Origin: Phenylobacterium sp.
Lineage (GTDB): Bacteria; Pseudomonadota; Alphaproteobacteria; Caulobacterales; Caulobacteraceae
NCBI RefSeq assembly: GCF_030693625.1
Contig: NZ_JAUYAF010000002.1
Coordinates: 20,825 to 84,824 of the forward strand
Reading direction: 5' to 3'
DNA length: 64,000 bases
Part shown: positions 52,168-60,662 of the stretch, piece by piece
Numbering within the stretch: position 1 is the first letter of the stretch
How the letters are laid out: each line of letters begins with the position of its first letter
Notes under the pieces: model-generated
Seen by the model: the letters and a program-made list of their open reading frames with translations, nothing else
The model's database searches: none
What the model was told of the DNA's origin: nothing
Program-made: the position numbers and the translations under genes

Positions 52168-53568
52168 ATGAACATCCAACACCTGCGCCCCCTGCTGCTG
52201 ATCGCGGCGGCGGCCCCCCTCGCCGGCTGCGGCGCCCTGAGCGGCGCGGCCCACGTCGCCACCGGCCTAACCAGCCACCAGCTCTGCTCGGCCACCTTCG
52301 TCTCGGGCCTCGACCCGCAGGTCATCCGCCGCGAGGCGATCGATCCGGACCTGGGCCCGGCGCATTTCCTGGTCCGCCACGACGTCGACCGGGCCAACCG
52401 CGCCGTGACCGCGAGCCTGGCGGGCTTCGCGCCCAGCCGCGCCGTCCATCGCGGCGCCGCGGGCTGCCTGGTGCTGCGCGGCGCAGCCCCGCCGCCTCCG
52501 CCGACAAGACCCGCCATCACCGCTCCGGTCCCCCCCCCCCTGGAGACCGCCGCGACGTCACCCGCCATCGAGGCCGCCCTGGACCGCGCCTTCGCCGAGC
52601 CGGCCCGGCCGGCCCTGCGACAGACCAAGGCCGTCGTGATCCTGCACCGGGGCAGGATCGTCGGCGAACGCTACGCGGCCGGCTATGGGGTCGATACGCC
52701 GATCACGGGCTGGTCCATGACCAAGTCGGTGACCAACGCCCTGCTGGGGGTGCTGGTGGCCCAGGGCAAGGTCTCGGTGCAGGGGCCCGCCCCCGTGGCC
52801 GCCTGGGCCGCCCCGAGCGACCCTCGCCACGCAATCTCCATCGACAACCTGTTGCGGATGAACAGCGGCCTGGCCCTGGGCCAGTCCCTCACCGCCAGCC
52901 CCTGGAGCGCCTTCGACCCCTCGGCCCGGATCTTGTTCGCCGAGCGGGACAAGGCGCGAGCCGCCGTCGCCGCGCCCTTGAAGGCGGTGCCCGGAACCGA
53001 CTGGACCTATGCCGACGCCAGCACGCTGATCCTCTCGCGCATCCTCCGCGACCAGGCCGGCGGCGACCAGGCCGGCGGCGACCAGGACGCTCTGCTGGCC
53101 TTCGCTCACCGCGACCTGTTCGACAGGCTGGGCCTGGAGCACGCCACCCTGGAGCTGGACGCCACCGGCACGCCGCTGGGCTCCACGCACATGTGGGCCA
53201 GCGCCCGGGACTGGGCGCGGCTGGGGCAGCTCTATCTCGATGACGGCAAGGTCAGGGGAGAGCAGATCCTGCCCAAGGGTTGGGCGGACTATTCCGCCCG
53301 CCCGACCGTCGGCAGCGAGGCCGTGGGCTATGGCGCCGGCTTTTGGACCAATCGGGGGTCGGGAGAGGGGGTGCGGCGGCGTATCGCCTGGGGCATGCCG
53401 GCCGACGCCTTCATGGCCCGCGGCCACCACGGCCAGTACGTGATCGTGGTCCCCTCGGCCCGGCTGGTGGTGGTGCGGCTAGGGACCACCCCCACCCCGA
53501 CCAGCGACATGGAGACCGTGGCCCGGCTGGTGGGCGAGGTCATCGCCGCCACGTCTGCGCCGAACTAG
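52168..53568 (+). CDS. Serine hydrolase / class C beta-lactamase-like lipoprotein
   Basis: The 466-residue protein has a lipoprotein signal ending in LAGC (about residue 21). A small N-terminal domain (about 25-110) and a Pro-rich linker (about 110-125) lead to a beta-lactamase/penicillin-binding-like domain. The nucleophile motif is SMTK (S-x-x-K), the second motif TYADAS corresponds to YxN/YxS, and the third is ARGHHGQYV (HHG instead of KTG). This group is usually esterase or peptidase rather than a true beta-lactamase. Two features stand out: an 11-C run encodes the linker, and two 15-base repeats at 53050-53079 encode DQAGG twice. Start ATG 52168, GGAG eight bases upstream. Confidence 0.88.
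   Translation: MNIQHLRPLLLIAAAAPLAGCGALSGAAHVATGLTSHQLCSATFVSGLDPQVIRREAIDPDLGPAHFLVRHDVDRANRAVTASLAGFAPSRAVHRGAAGCLVLRGAAPPPPPTRPAITAPVPPPLETAATSPAIEAALDRAFAEPARPALRQTKAVVILHRGRIVGERYAAGYGVDTPITGWSMTKSVTNALLGVLVAQGKVSVQGPAPVAAWAAPSDPRHAISIDNLLRMNSGLALGQSLTASPWSAFDPSARILFAERDKARAAVAAPLKAVPGTDWTYADASTLILSRILRDQAGGDQAGGDQDALLAFAHRDLFDRLGLEHATLELDATGTPLGSTHMWASARDWARLGQLYLDDGKVRGEQILPKGWADYSARPTVGSEAVGYGAGFWTNRGSGEGVRRRIAWGMPADAFMARGHHGQYVIVVPSARLVVVRLGTTPTPTSDMETVARLVGEVIAATSAPN
52530..52540 (+). repeat. Run of eleven C inside the serine hydrolase gene
   Basis: The homopolymer falls in the Pro-rich linker (VPPPL) between the lipoprotein N-terminal part and the hydrolase domain. Slippage by one base would cut off the catalytic domain, so this is a possible on/off site or a sequencing-error site. 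The present length keeps the frame open. Confidence 0.85.
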
Positions 53569-53654
53569 GAGGCGCTGGCGGCGCGCGCCTGACCCGAAGG
53601 CGCGCGTTCCGGGTAGGGTGGGCCGCGACACCCGATTCGACAAAAGGACGACCC

Positions 53655-53984
53655 ATGAACGGCTACGCCTGGCTCGGCATCGCCATCGTCTGCGAGGTGA
53701 TCGCCACCACGGCGCTGAAGGCGTCGGACGGGTTCTCCAAGACCCTTCCGTCGATCATTTCGGCCGGGGGCTACGGGGTGGCCTTCTACGCCCTGTCCCA
53801 CTCCATGAAGACGGTGCCGGTGGGGGTCGGCTACGCTATCTGGTCGGGGATCGGGATCGTGCTGATCACCCTGCTGGCCTGGGTGGTCTTCAAGCAGAAG
53901 CTCGACCTGCCCGCGGTGGTGGGCATGGGGATGATCCTGGCCGGGGTGCTGGTGATCAACCTCTATTCGAAGGCGGTGGTGTAG
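53655..53984 (+). CDS. Small multidrug resistance (SMR) transporter
   Basis: The 109-residue protein has four membrane helices and the SMR hallmark glutamate in IAIVCEVIATTALKAS (residue 14). The GVGYAIWSGIGI signature lies in helix 3. It exports cationic drugs or small guanidinium-type compounds by proton exchange; the EmrE-like form is more likely than Gdx/SugE from helix 1. Start ATG 53655 after AAAAGGA. Confidence 0.9.
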   Translation: MNGYAWLGIAIVCEVIATTALKASDGFSKTLPSIISAGGYGVAFYALSHSMKTVPVGVGYAIWSGIGIVLITLLAWVVFKQKLDLPAVVGMGMILAGVLVINLYSKAVV

Positions 53985-53986
53985 CC

Positions 53987-54024
53987 CTTTCCTCCCCCTT
54001 ACGCTTCGCTAAACGGGAGGAAAG
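53987..54024. repeat. REP-like palindrome, copy 1, at a convergent gene end
   Basis: CTTTCCTCCC (53987-53996) and GGGAGGAAAG (54015-54024) form a ten-base stem around an 18-base loop that itself contains ACGCTTCGCT. It lies between the stops of the SMR and pectate lyase genes and probably serves as a two-way terminator. A close relative is found at 56706-56748. Confidence 0.65.
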
Positions 54025-54027
54025 ACG

Positions 54028-55626
54028 CTAGCCGCCGTCTACCGCGCTGATGAGAACCCCCATGTTCTTGATGAAGGCTGAGGTGGAGACACCCATCACC
54101 GGCGTGGCCGTCGGATAGGGCGAGGTGTCGAAGTCGTCGCCCACATGGGTCTGGGAATAGTCGCCTGGGGTTGGCGTCTTGGGACCCGGGCCCTTGTAGG
54201 GATGGCTGGCAGCGAGCAGGGGCGTGGGCCAATAGCCCTCGGTGTTCAGGTCGGCCACCAGCCTGGCGACGGTCTCGGGGCTGGCCTTGAGCGACGCCAT
54301 CGTCCCCCCGCCATTGAGGTCGGAGGTGGCGAAATCCTGGCTGGCGAAGAAGCGCGGCAGGGCCCCCTTGTGGGTCAGGGGAGAGTTCGCCGCCACCCTG
54401 TCCGGCGGGGTCGCCTTCAGCGCCGCATAGCGGGCGCGGAGCTCATCCAGCTTCACGAGCCGGAAGGCGCTGTAGTGGGCCAGGCTCTTGTCCGGATCGC
54501 CGTCCGCATAGTAGGCGCCGTTGACCACATTGGACCCGCGCCGGTGGACATAGAGCGGCCGGTCGGTCCCGATCTCCAGGAAGGTCGGATGGGTGCGGCC
54601 GTCCGGCCGGGGCCTGGGCAGGGCGACCTTGGCGAGCCAGGTGAGGGCCTCGGGGACGCGGGCCAGATACTTGGGATCGCCGGTGAGTTCGTAGAAGGTC
54701 ATCAGCTGGGCGGTGTTGACCGCCGTGGTGTGGGTGGTCAGGGCCAGGGGCTCATAGCTGCGCGCGGCGGCGGGCTTCAGGTCGTCGACCCGGTGCTGCA
54801 AGCCCCAGCCGGCCTGGGGGGCCGGCTGCTGGGTGATGAGGAAGACGTCCATGGCGCGGCGGATGGCGGGGCCCACGCGGGGATCGCCCAGGGTCTGGGC
54901 CACCATGACCAGGAACTTGATGTTCTCCCCGGCCACATCGTCATTGAAGGTGATGTGGCCGGTGTAGTCGGCCCCATGCTTGGTGAACGGCCGCCCCGCG
55001 GGCCAGCGCTGCGGCCAGCCGCCGTTGGGATATTGGCTGTTCAGGACGAAATCCAGCGCCCGGTCCAGGGCCGCTTTGAACCGGGGATCGCGCTTCTCGA
55101 GATAGATGCGCAGCAGGAACTGCATGGCCTCCGAGGAGCCCGCGTCGTCAAAGGTGGCGTTGCCCCAGTCGTGCTGGAATTCCTCCATCCGCCAGGCGTT
55201 GGCCCCGATGGTGGCGTACCATTTCGCCTTGGCCGCCTCGCCGCCGAAGTCGATCAGGTAGTTCCAGCCGCCGGTGGGCAGCTGGCCCGCCATCAGGCAC
55301 TCGGCGGCCTGGGTGGCGGCGGCGTAGTAGGCCTCGTCGCCGGTGGCGTGATAGGCGTCGAGGAACAGGTGGCCCACCGTGCCGGTTCCCGGCGGCTGCA
55401 CCCAGACCTGGGTGGCGCTGGCCTCCAGCTCCCCCCAGCGGCGCGAGAAGTCGGGCAGGTAGGACCAGACATAGCCCCCATGCACCGCGGCCTTGTCGGT
55501 CATGAAGGCGGTGGCGCGAGTCATGGCGGCCAGGACCTGGGCGCGGCTCGGAGCAGGTGCGGCGGCGGCCGGAAGCGCCAGGGCGCCGGCCACGCCGGCG
55601 AGAATGACCCGTCGGGTCGTAAGCAT
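54028..55626 (-). CDS. Pectate lyase, polysaccharide lyase family 10
   Basis: The 532-residue protein has a twin-arginine-type signal (TTRRVILAG with a hydrophobic core, cleavage after about residue 25). Its helical toroid domain has PL10 motifs: QLPTGGWNYLID, NSQYPNGGWPQRWP, and HITFNDDVAGEN with the catalytic aspartate region. It should cleave polygalacturonate by beta-elimination in the periplasm or outside. The ATG at 55626, with GGGAGG six bases upstream, is chosen over a longer frame to 55821 because it gives the signal peptide at the N-terminus. A plant-material habitat is suggested. Confidence 0.88.
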   Translation of the reverse strand: MLTTRRVILAGVAGALALPAAAAPAPSRAQVLAAMTRATAFMTDKAAVHGGYVWSYLPDFSRRWGELEASATQVWVQPPGTGTVGHLFLDAYHATGDEAYYAAATQAAECLMAGQLPTGGWNYLIDFGGEAAKAKWYATIGANAWRMEEFQHDWGNATFDDAGSSEAMQFLLRIYLEKRDPRFKAALDRALDFVLNSQYPNGGWPQRWPAGRPFTKHGADYTGHITFNDDVAGENIKFLVMVAQTLGDPRVGPAIRRAMDVFLITQQPAPQAGWGLQHRVDDLKPAAARSYEPLALTTHTTAVNTAQLMTFYELTGDPKYLARVPEALTWLAKVALPRPRPDGRTHPTFLEIGTDRPLYVHRRGSNVVNGAYYADGDPDKSLAHYSAFRLVKLDELRARYAALKATPPDRVAANSPLTHKGALPRFFASQDFATSDLNGGGTMASLKASPETVARLVADLNTEGYWPTPLLAASHPYKGPGPKTPTPGDYSQTHVGDDFDTSPYPTATPVMGVSTSAFIKNMGVLISAVDGG

Positions 55627-55750
55627 CTGCAGCCTCCCTGGCGTTGCGGTCATCATGACACCGGTGTCAGACGACGCAACCATCCGCGCAGCTTGATTTC
55701 CGCATGGGAATGATAGGTTGCCTGGAGAAAATGGTCCCAGGGAAGCCAGC

Positions 55751-56701
55751 ATGATCGACCCGGCGGCGCGCGCCCGCTTCGAGGCCCGCGTGATTGAAGG
55801 TGGAGATGGCGACGACGCCAAACGGTTGGCCGCATCCCTCCGGGCGGGCGGCGCGGCCCAGTCCGATCTGGCGGCGCTGCTGGTCCATGCCGCGACCGCG
55901 GCGCCGGAGAAGCTGGTCCTGATCTATGATGGGGCCACCGAGGGCTGGCTGGGGGTCGCTCCGCGCGGGCCGATGATCGAGGCCCACGGCGCCCCCGAGC
56001 CCATCCCTGCCGCCTTCTGGGACAGCTTCTGGAGCCTCGTGGACGACCCGGTCGCCAACCTCGACGCCGGAGAGGTCACGGTCCGCACCGCCGCCCTGGC
56101 CGGAACCCTGCCTGACCTGCAAGGCCGCGTGGCCAGGTGCGCCGGGCTCTATCCCGGTGTCTCCGCCGCCGCCGCCACCGGCTATCCCAAGCCCTTCACC
56201 CTGGAGGCCCTGGCCCGGTGCCCGGCGGGATCGCTGGGGGCGGAGTTCCATGACCTGATCGTCGACAACGGCTTCGACCTGGAGGTTCTGGACCGAGAAG
56301 CGCTGGGCCTGGCCGACATGCCCGCGCCGCTGGACTACCTCAACGCCCGCATCCTGCAGTGCCACGATCTCTGGCACCTCCTGGCCGGCTACCGGACCAC
56401 CGCCCTGCACGAGGTGGCGATCTCGGGCTTCCAGATGGCCCAGTTCGGCCACCACTACTCCTCGATGTTCCTGGGAATGGTCACCAGCAAGATCGCTCTG
56501 GGCCAGGCCGAGGCCCTACCCCTGTTCCTGGACACCATCCTGAGCGCCTGGACCCACGGCCGGCGGAGCCCGCCTCTGATCGGCCTGGACTGGGAGCGCC
56601 TCTGGGACCAGCCCGCCGACGCAATCCGCGCCGCCACCGGTGTCAGCCTCTATGTCTCGCCCTATCCGGCGGATCTGTTCGAGCAGATGCGGGCGGCGTG
56701 A
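55751..56701 (+). CDS. Coq4-family protein (ubiquinone biosynthesis)
   Basis: The 316-residue protein carries the Coq4 zinc-site motif H-D-x-x-H-x(11)-E, seen as CHDLWHLLAGYRTTALHE (about residues 205-222). It is followed by FQMAQFGHHYSSMFLG, typical of the family. The N-terminal 130 residues are less conserved. Coq4 proteins take part in ubiquinone head-group chemistry. Start ATG 55751 with GGAAG upstream; the gene diverges from the pectate lyase gene. Confidence 0.83.
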   Translation: MIDPAARARFEARVIEGGDGDDAKRLAASLRAGGAAQSDLAALLVHAATAAPEKLVLIYDGATEGWLGVAPRGPMIEAHGAPEPIPAAFWDSFWSLVDDPVANLDAGEVTVRTAALAGTLPDLQGRVARCAGLYPGVSAAAATGYPKPFTLEALARCPAGSLGAEFHDLIVDNGFDLEVLDREALGLADMPAPLDYLNARILQCHDLWHLLAGYRTTALHEVAISGFQMAQFGHHYSSMFLGMVTSKIALGQAEALPLFLDTILSAWTHGRRSPPLIGLDWERLWDQPADAIRAATGVSLYVSPYPADLFEQMRAA

Positions 56702-56705
56702 CGTC

Positions 56706-56748
56706 CCTTTTCCTCCCCCGTTCCGCTCCGCTTCACAGGGGAGGAAGG
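56706..56748. repeat. REP-like palindrome, copy 2, at a convergent gene end
   Basis: TTCCTCCCC (56710-56718) pairs with GGGGAGGAA (56738-56746), with CC/GG further out. The loop contains GTTCCGCTCCGCTTC. It lies between the ends of the Coq4-like and DinG-like genes and resembles the element at 53987-54024 in stem and loop. Confidence 0.65.
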
Positions 56749-56749
56749 T

Positions 56750-59542
56750 TCAAGTCCCCAGGAACTCCGCCGTCGCCTCGATGGCCTCCACCAGGCCGAG
56801 ACGTTCGATCTTCACCCCCTCCGGCAGGCCGGAGAACAGGCGGGTGGGGGCCGCAGCGTCGAGCATGACGAAGACCCCCTTGTCATCGGCGCGGCGGATG
56901 AGGCGGCCGAAGGCCTGGCTGATGCGGTTGCGGGCGACGCTGTCGTCATAGGACTTGCCGCCGAAGCGGACCCGGCGGGCCTTGTGCAGGATGTCGGGCC
57001 GGGGCCAGGGCACGCGGTCGAAGACCAGCAGCCGCAGGGAGCGGCCCGGCACATCGACCCCGTCCCGGACCGCGTCGGTGCCCAGCAGGCAGCTGTCCTG
57101 CTCGGCCCGGAAGATGTCCACCAGGGCGCCGACCTCCAGGGGATCGACGTGCTGGGCGTAGAGGGCCAGGCCCTTGTCGGAAAGCGGGGCGGCGATCCGC
57201 TCGTGGACGGCGCGCAGGCGGCGGATGGCGGTGAACAGACCGACGCCACCGCCGCCCGCGGCCAGGAACAGCTCACGCATGGCGGCGGCCACCTGGCGCG
57301 GGTCGTCGCGGCCGACGTCTGTGACCACGAAGGCCCGGGCGTTGGTCTCGTAGTCGAAGGGTGAGGCCAGGCGCAGGGTCTTGGGCCGGTCGGGCAGGCG
57401 CGCGGCGCCGGTGCGCATTTCGGCGAGCGCGAAAGGATCGGCCAGGGTGCTATCGGCCAGGGTCGCGCTGGTGACCAGCACCCCGTGGGCCGGGGCGATG
57501 ACGGCTTTGGTCAGGGGCTCGGTGGGATCAACCCAGTGGCGGCGGCAGGCGGCGTCCACCACGCGGCCATAGAGGAAGGTGGCGTCGAACCAGTCGACGA
57601 AGTCGGGGTCGTCCTCGGCGTCCTCGTCGATGGCGCGCAGCATGGAGCGCCAGGCCGGCAGGGTCATGCGGGCGCGCCGATCCAGGCCGCGCAGAGCCCC
57701 TTCAATACGCGCCCGGTCGCCGGGCGGCAGGGTGGCGGCCTCGTCGTCCAGCACGTCCTCAAGGTGTCGGGCGAGCGCCAGCAGGGGCGCCTCGATGGCG
57801 GCCAGGGCCGAGGCGGCGGCGCGCGCGGTCTCGCGCACCAGGTCCAGCGCCGGCCGGGCGGCGCACTCCATGCCCACCTCCGACGGCGCGGCCCGCGCCC
57901 GGAGCTGCTCGATGATGGCCACCACGAAGTGCTCGATGGGCCCCATTGGATTGACCTCGCCATTGGGCGAGGCCACGCGGCCCGACCAGCCCTCGCCCGG
58001 CAGGGCGGCGGCGGCGCGGGTGGCGTCCACCAGGGCGCGCTTGGCGTCGTCGCGATCCCCCAGCACCTCCATGAGGCGGGCCTCAAGGCCCCGACCCCGG
58101 CGGCCCCGGCCCTCCGGCCCCCGGATCCAGCGGCGCAGCTCGGCGGACTCCGCCCCCGACAGGGCGGCGGCGAAGGCCGCGTCGGCGGCGTCGAACAGGT
58201 GGTGGCCCTCGTCGAAGACGATGCGCTTGAGCTGGGTGGTCTCGCCATCAGCCTTGGAGCCCCGCGCGGCCCGGGCGCCGTCGAAGGCGGCCTGGGTCAG
58301 GACCAGGGCGTGGTTGGCGATGACGATGTCGGCGCGGCGCGAGCCCCGCACCGCCTTTTCCACGAAACAGCTGCGGTAGTGGGCGCAGCCGGCGTGGATG
58401 CATTCACCGCGCCGGTCCACCAGGTTGGCGGCGCTGGCCTGGCCCACCGGCGGGATGGCGAACAGGGTGGGCAGCCAGGCGGGGAAGTCGCCGCCGGTCA
58501 TGTCGCCGTCGCGGGTGGCGCGCACCCAGCGCGCCGTCAGGGCCAGGCCGATCAGGTCGGCCCCACCGAGTTGGGCGGTGTTGGCCTGGTCCTGAAAGTT
58601 CAGCAGGCAGAGATAGTTTTCTCGCCCCTTGCGGACCACGGCCTTTTTCGCGCGGACCTTGGGGTCGGGATAGATGGCGTGGCTCTCGCGCTCGATCTGA
58701 CGCTGCAGGGCGCGGGTATAGGTGGAGATCCAGACGGCGGGGCCGTTGGCCTCGGCCCACAGGGAGGCGGGCGCCAGGTAGCCCAGGGTCTTGCCGACGC
58801 CGGTGCCGGCCTCGGCCAGCATCATGCGCGGCTCGCCCTCCTTCTCGCGCGGGGAGAAGGCGAAGGCGGCCTCGGCGGCGAACTCGGCCTGGGTGGGCCG
58901 GGCCTCGTCCAGGCCAGCCTGGCGCAGCAGGTCAGTGAGGCGCTGGGCGGCGGCCTCGGGCGCGATGGGACGGGAGCCGGCCTCGCCGGGCGGCGCCTGT
59001 TCCTCCCACTCCGACACGCGGGTCCACACGTCCATGCCCGAGCCCCGGAAGGCGTTGCCCACGGGGGCCGATCGCAGGGCGCCGATCACCGCGCCGCCCC
59101 AGGCCCAGCCGGCGCGGGCCAGGGTCTCGCCGATGGCCAGGGCCTCTTCGCGCGACGGCTCAGGCGTCAGGGCCAGTTCGGCCAACAGGACGTGGCAGGC
59201 CTCGCGCAGCACCTTGGCCTGTTCGGCCGCGCCCTTGGGCTCGGGCAGGCCGAGCGCCAGGGCCAGGCCCGCCGCCGAAGGGGCGCAGAAGCGGGCCGGC
59301 CGCACGAAGGCGAACAGCTCCAGGGCGTCGAACAGGCCCTGTGACCGGGCGGGCGAATGCACCCCCAGCCGCTTGGCGGTCATGCCCGCATGGGCCACCA
59401 GGACCGGGCCGTGCTCGAAGAGATCGCGGGCCTCGGGCGCCCGGATCAGCTGCGCCCGCGACGCATCTGCCGCCGCGGCGCGGGGGCCGGGCAGGACGAC
59501 GAGGGCGGGGGCCAGATCGAGACTCGGGGCAAGGGCGTTCAC
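56750..59542 (-). CDS. DinG-like ATP-dependent DNA helicase
   Basis: The 930-residue protein is an XPD/DinG-type superfamily-2 helicase. Walker A reads AEAGTGVGKTLGYL (about residue 243). Four cysteines that can hold an iron-sulfur cluster follow (YLCLLN ... CIHAGCAHYRSC), then the DEGH box in IVFDEGHHLFDAAD. C-terminal helicase motifs include LGTDAVRDGVDVPG and SQAFGRLIRRADD. A 230-residue N-terminal region precedes the helicase core. It probably unwinds damaged or R-loop DNA. The start is GTG 59542, with a LexA-like box 27 bases upstream. Confidence 0.9.
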   Translation of the reverse strand: MNALAPSLDLAPALVVLPGPRAAAADASRAQLIRAPEARDLFEHGPVLVAHAGMTAKRLGVHSPARSQGLFDALELFAFVRPARFCAPSAAGLALALGLPEPKGAAEQAKVLREACHVLLAELALTPEPSREEALAIGETLARAGWAWGGAVIGALRSAPVGNAFRGSGMDVWTRVSEWEEQAPPGEAGSRPIAPEAAAQRLTDLLRQAGLDEARPTQAEFAAEAAFAFSPREKEGEPRMMLAEAGTGVGKTLGYLAPASLWAEANGPAVWISTYTRALQRQIERESHAIYPDPKVRAKKAVVRKGRENYLCLLNFQDQANTAQLGGADLIGLALTARWVRATRDGDMTGGDFPAWLPTLFAIPPVGQASAANLVDRRGECIHAGCAHYRSCFVEKAVRGSRRADIVIANHALVLTQAAFDGARAARGSKADGETTQLKRIVFDEGHHLFDAADAAFAAALSGAESAELRRWIRGPEGRGRRGRGLEARLMEVLGDRDDAKRALVDATRAAAALPGEGWSGRVASPNGEVNPMGPIEHFVVAIIEQLRARAAPSEVGMECAARPALDLVRETARAAASALAAIEAPLLALARHLEDVLDDEAATLPPGDRARIEGALRGLDRRARMTLPAWRSMLRAIDEDAEDDPDFVDWFDATFLYGRVVDAACRRHWVDPTEPLTKAVIAPAHGVLVTSATLADSTLADPFALAEMRTGAARLPDRPKTLRLASPFDYETNARAFVVTDVGRDDPRQVAAAMRELFLAAGGGGVGLFTAIRRLRAVHERIAAPLSDKGLALYAQHVDPLEVGALVDIFRAEQDSCLLGTDAVRDGVDVPGRSLRLLVFDRVPWPRPDILHKARRVRFGGKSYDDSVARNRISQAFGRLIRRADDKGVFVMLDAAAPTRLFSGLPEGVKIERLGLVEAIEATAEFLGT

Positions 59543-59842
59543 GCGTTCTGACTAGCGGATTTTCCGGCGAAACGGAACGGGAACGAACACCCCGCGGCCT
59601 TAGCCTGAAAATCGACGCTTCCATGGTCCGCCGGCGGGATCATGATCACCTCCGCACCCCCTCATCAGTATTGGGACGAGGGGAACATGACGCGCCAGAA
59701 GGTGCTAGTTCTCTAACTGGCCAACTCGGCCTTGGATTCTCCCGTGGTCGCGGCCGGGGGGAACGGGCGCGGTGTTGAGGCATTGGGACTCGGTAATGAT
59801 CGGCATTGCGCGTCCGCCCGTTTGTGCGCCTCGTATCCCCCA
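59543..59842. other. 300-base divergent intergenic region
   Basis: The region holds the LexA-like box at 59569-59584 near the helicase gene and otherwise no gene. A nine-codon open frame at 59687 with GAGGGG upstream is too short to judge. The promoter of the downstream lipoprotein gene must lie in its right half. Confidence 0.4.
59569..59584 (-). promoter_or_regulatory. LexA-like box before the DinG-like helicase gene
   Basis: On the minus strand the motif reads GTTCCCGTTCCGTTTC, i.e. GTTC-N7-GTTT, one base from the alphaproteobacterial SOS box GTTC-N7-GTTC. The identical 16-mer lies before the Lhr-like helicase gene at 60630-60645. Confidence 0.45.
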
Positions 59843-60610
59843 ATGAAACACATCTTGATCCTCCCCCTCCTTGGGCTTCTCGCCGCCTGCAGCACCCCCA
59901 CCCAGCCCACAGGGATGCTGTCGACCTATGACGGCCTGGCGGTGAAGCCGGGCGCGGTGCGGGCCATTGTCTCGGACCGGAAAGACGAGGCGGCCCTGGC
60001 GGCGGTGCGCAGCGTGGCGCTGACGCCGACCCTGGTGGCCGAGGACACCGCGGCCTGGATGTCGCCGCTAGAGCGGACCACCCTGTTGCGGGAGATCGAC
60101 GCCCAGCTCTGTTTCGAGATGTCGGAACGCTACGAGATCGCCGCTCCGGACGGCGTGGCCGACGCCAAGGTTCGCGCCATCCTCAGCCATGTGCGGGCGA
60201 CGGGTCGGGTCAGTTCAGCGGCCTCGGCGGCGGCGGGCTTCTTCATTCCCGGCCCCATCGGCCTGCGCGCGCCGGGCACGCTTGGCGGCCTCGGTGTCGA
60301 GGCCGAGATGGTGGCCGCCGACGGCAAGCAGCTGGCGGCGATCACCTGGACGCGCCAGGGCATGGCGGTGGGGACCGACAACCCGTCCCTGAGCCGCATC
60401 GGCGACGCCATGCAGTTCGCCGAGCCCTTCGCCGACGACGCGGCCAAGGCCATGACCGCCACCGACCGCAAGCCCATCAAGATCGCCAAGCCCGACCCCT
60501 GCGCCCAGTACGGCTCGCGGGTGCGGGTGGAGGGCATGGCGGCCAAGTTCGCCACCGGCCTCTATGTGCCGCAGATGAGCGGAGCCAAGGCCGACAGCCC
60601 CCAGCCCTGA
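59843..60610 (+). CDS. DUF3313-type lipoprotein
   Basis: The 255-residue protein starts at ATG 59843 with a lipoprotein signal ending in LLAAC (about residue 16). The rest matches the DUF3313 style: YDGLAVKPGA near the mature N-terminus, DAQLCFEMSERYEI, and a glycine-rich FFIPGPIGLRAPG stretch. Its role is unknown; it is probably held in the outer membrane. The frame upstream of 59843 is not believed because the signal begins here. Confidence 0.78.
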   Translation: MKHILILPLLGLLAACSTPTQPTGMLSTYDGLAVKPGAVRAIVSDRKDEAALAAVRSVALTPTLVAEDTAAWMSPLERTTLLREIDAQLCFEMSERYEIAAPDGVADAKVRAILSHVRATGRVSSAASAAAGFFIPGPIGLRAPGTLGGLGVEAEMVAADGKQLAAITWTRQGMAVGTDNPSLSRIGDAMQFAEPFADDAAKAMTATDRKPIKIAKPDPCAQYGSRVRVEGMAAKFATGLYVPQMSGAKADSPQP

Positions 60611-60629
60611 GTGCGGCGCCTTTGCGCGT

Positions 60630-60645
60630 GAAACGGAACGGGAAC
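60630..60645 (+). promoter_or_regulatory. LexA-like box before the Lhr-like helicase gene
   Basis: GAAACGGAACGGGAAC is identical to the motif at 59569-59584. It ends 17 bases before the ATG at 60663; a TATAGG element just after it could be a -10 box, so LexA binding would block the promoter. Confidence 0.45.
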
Positions 60646-60662
60646 ATGCTATAGGGCCAGGG

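Noticed and set aside
52041-53243. 400-codon alternative frame over the serine hydrolase gene
   Set aside because: It is Arg/Pro-rich, has no motif and crosses the 11-C run; the lipoprotein frame carries signal and catalytic motifs.
57485-59344. 619-codon plus-strand frame opposite the DinG-like helicase gene
   Set aside because: It is Gly/Arg/His-rich with no domain, while the minus strand encodes a complete helicase.
59687-59716. Nine-codon open frame with GAGGGG upstream in the intergenic region
   Set aside because: Too short to tell from chance and with no conserved context.
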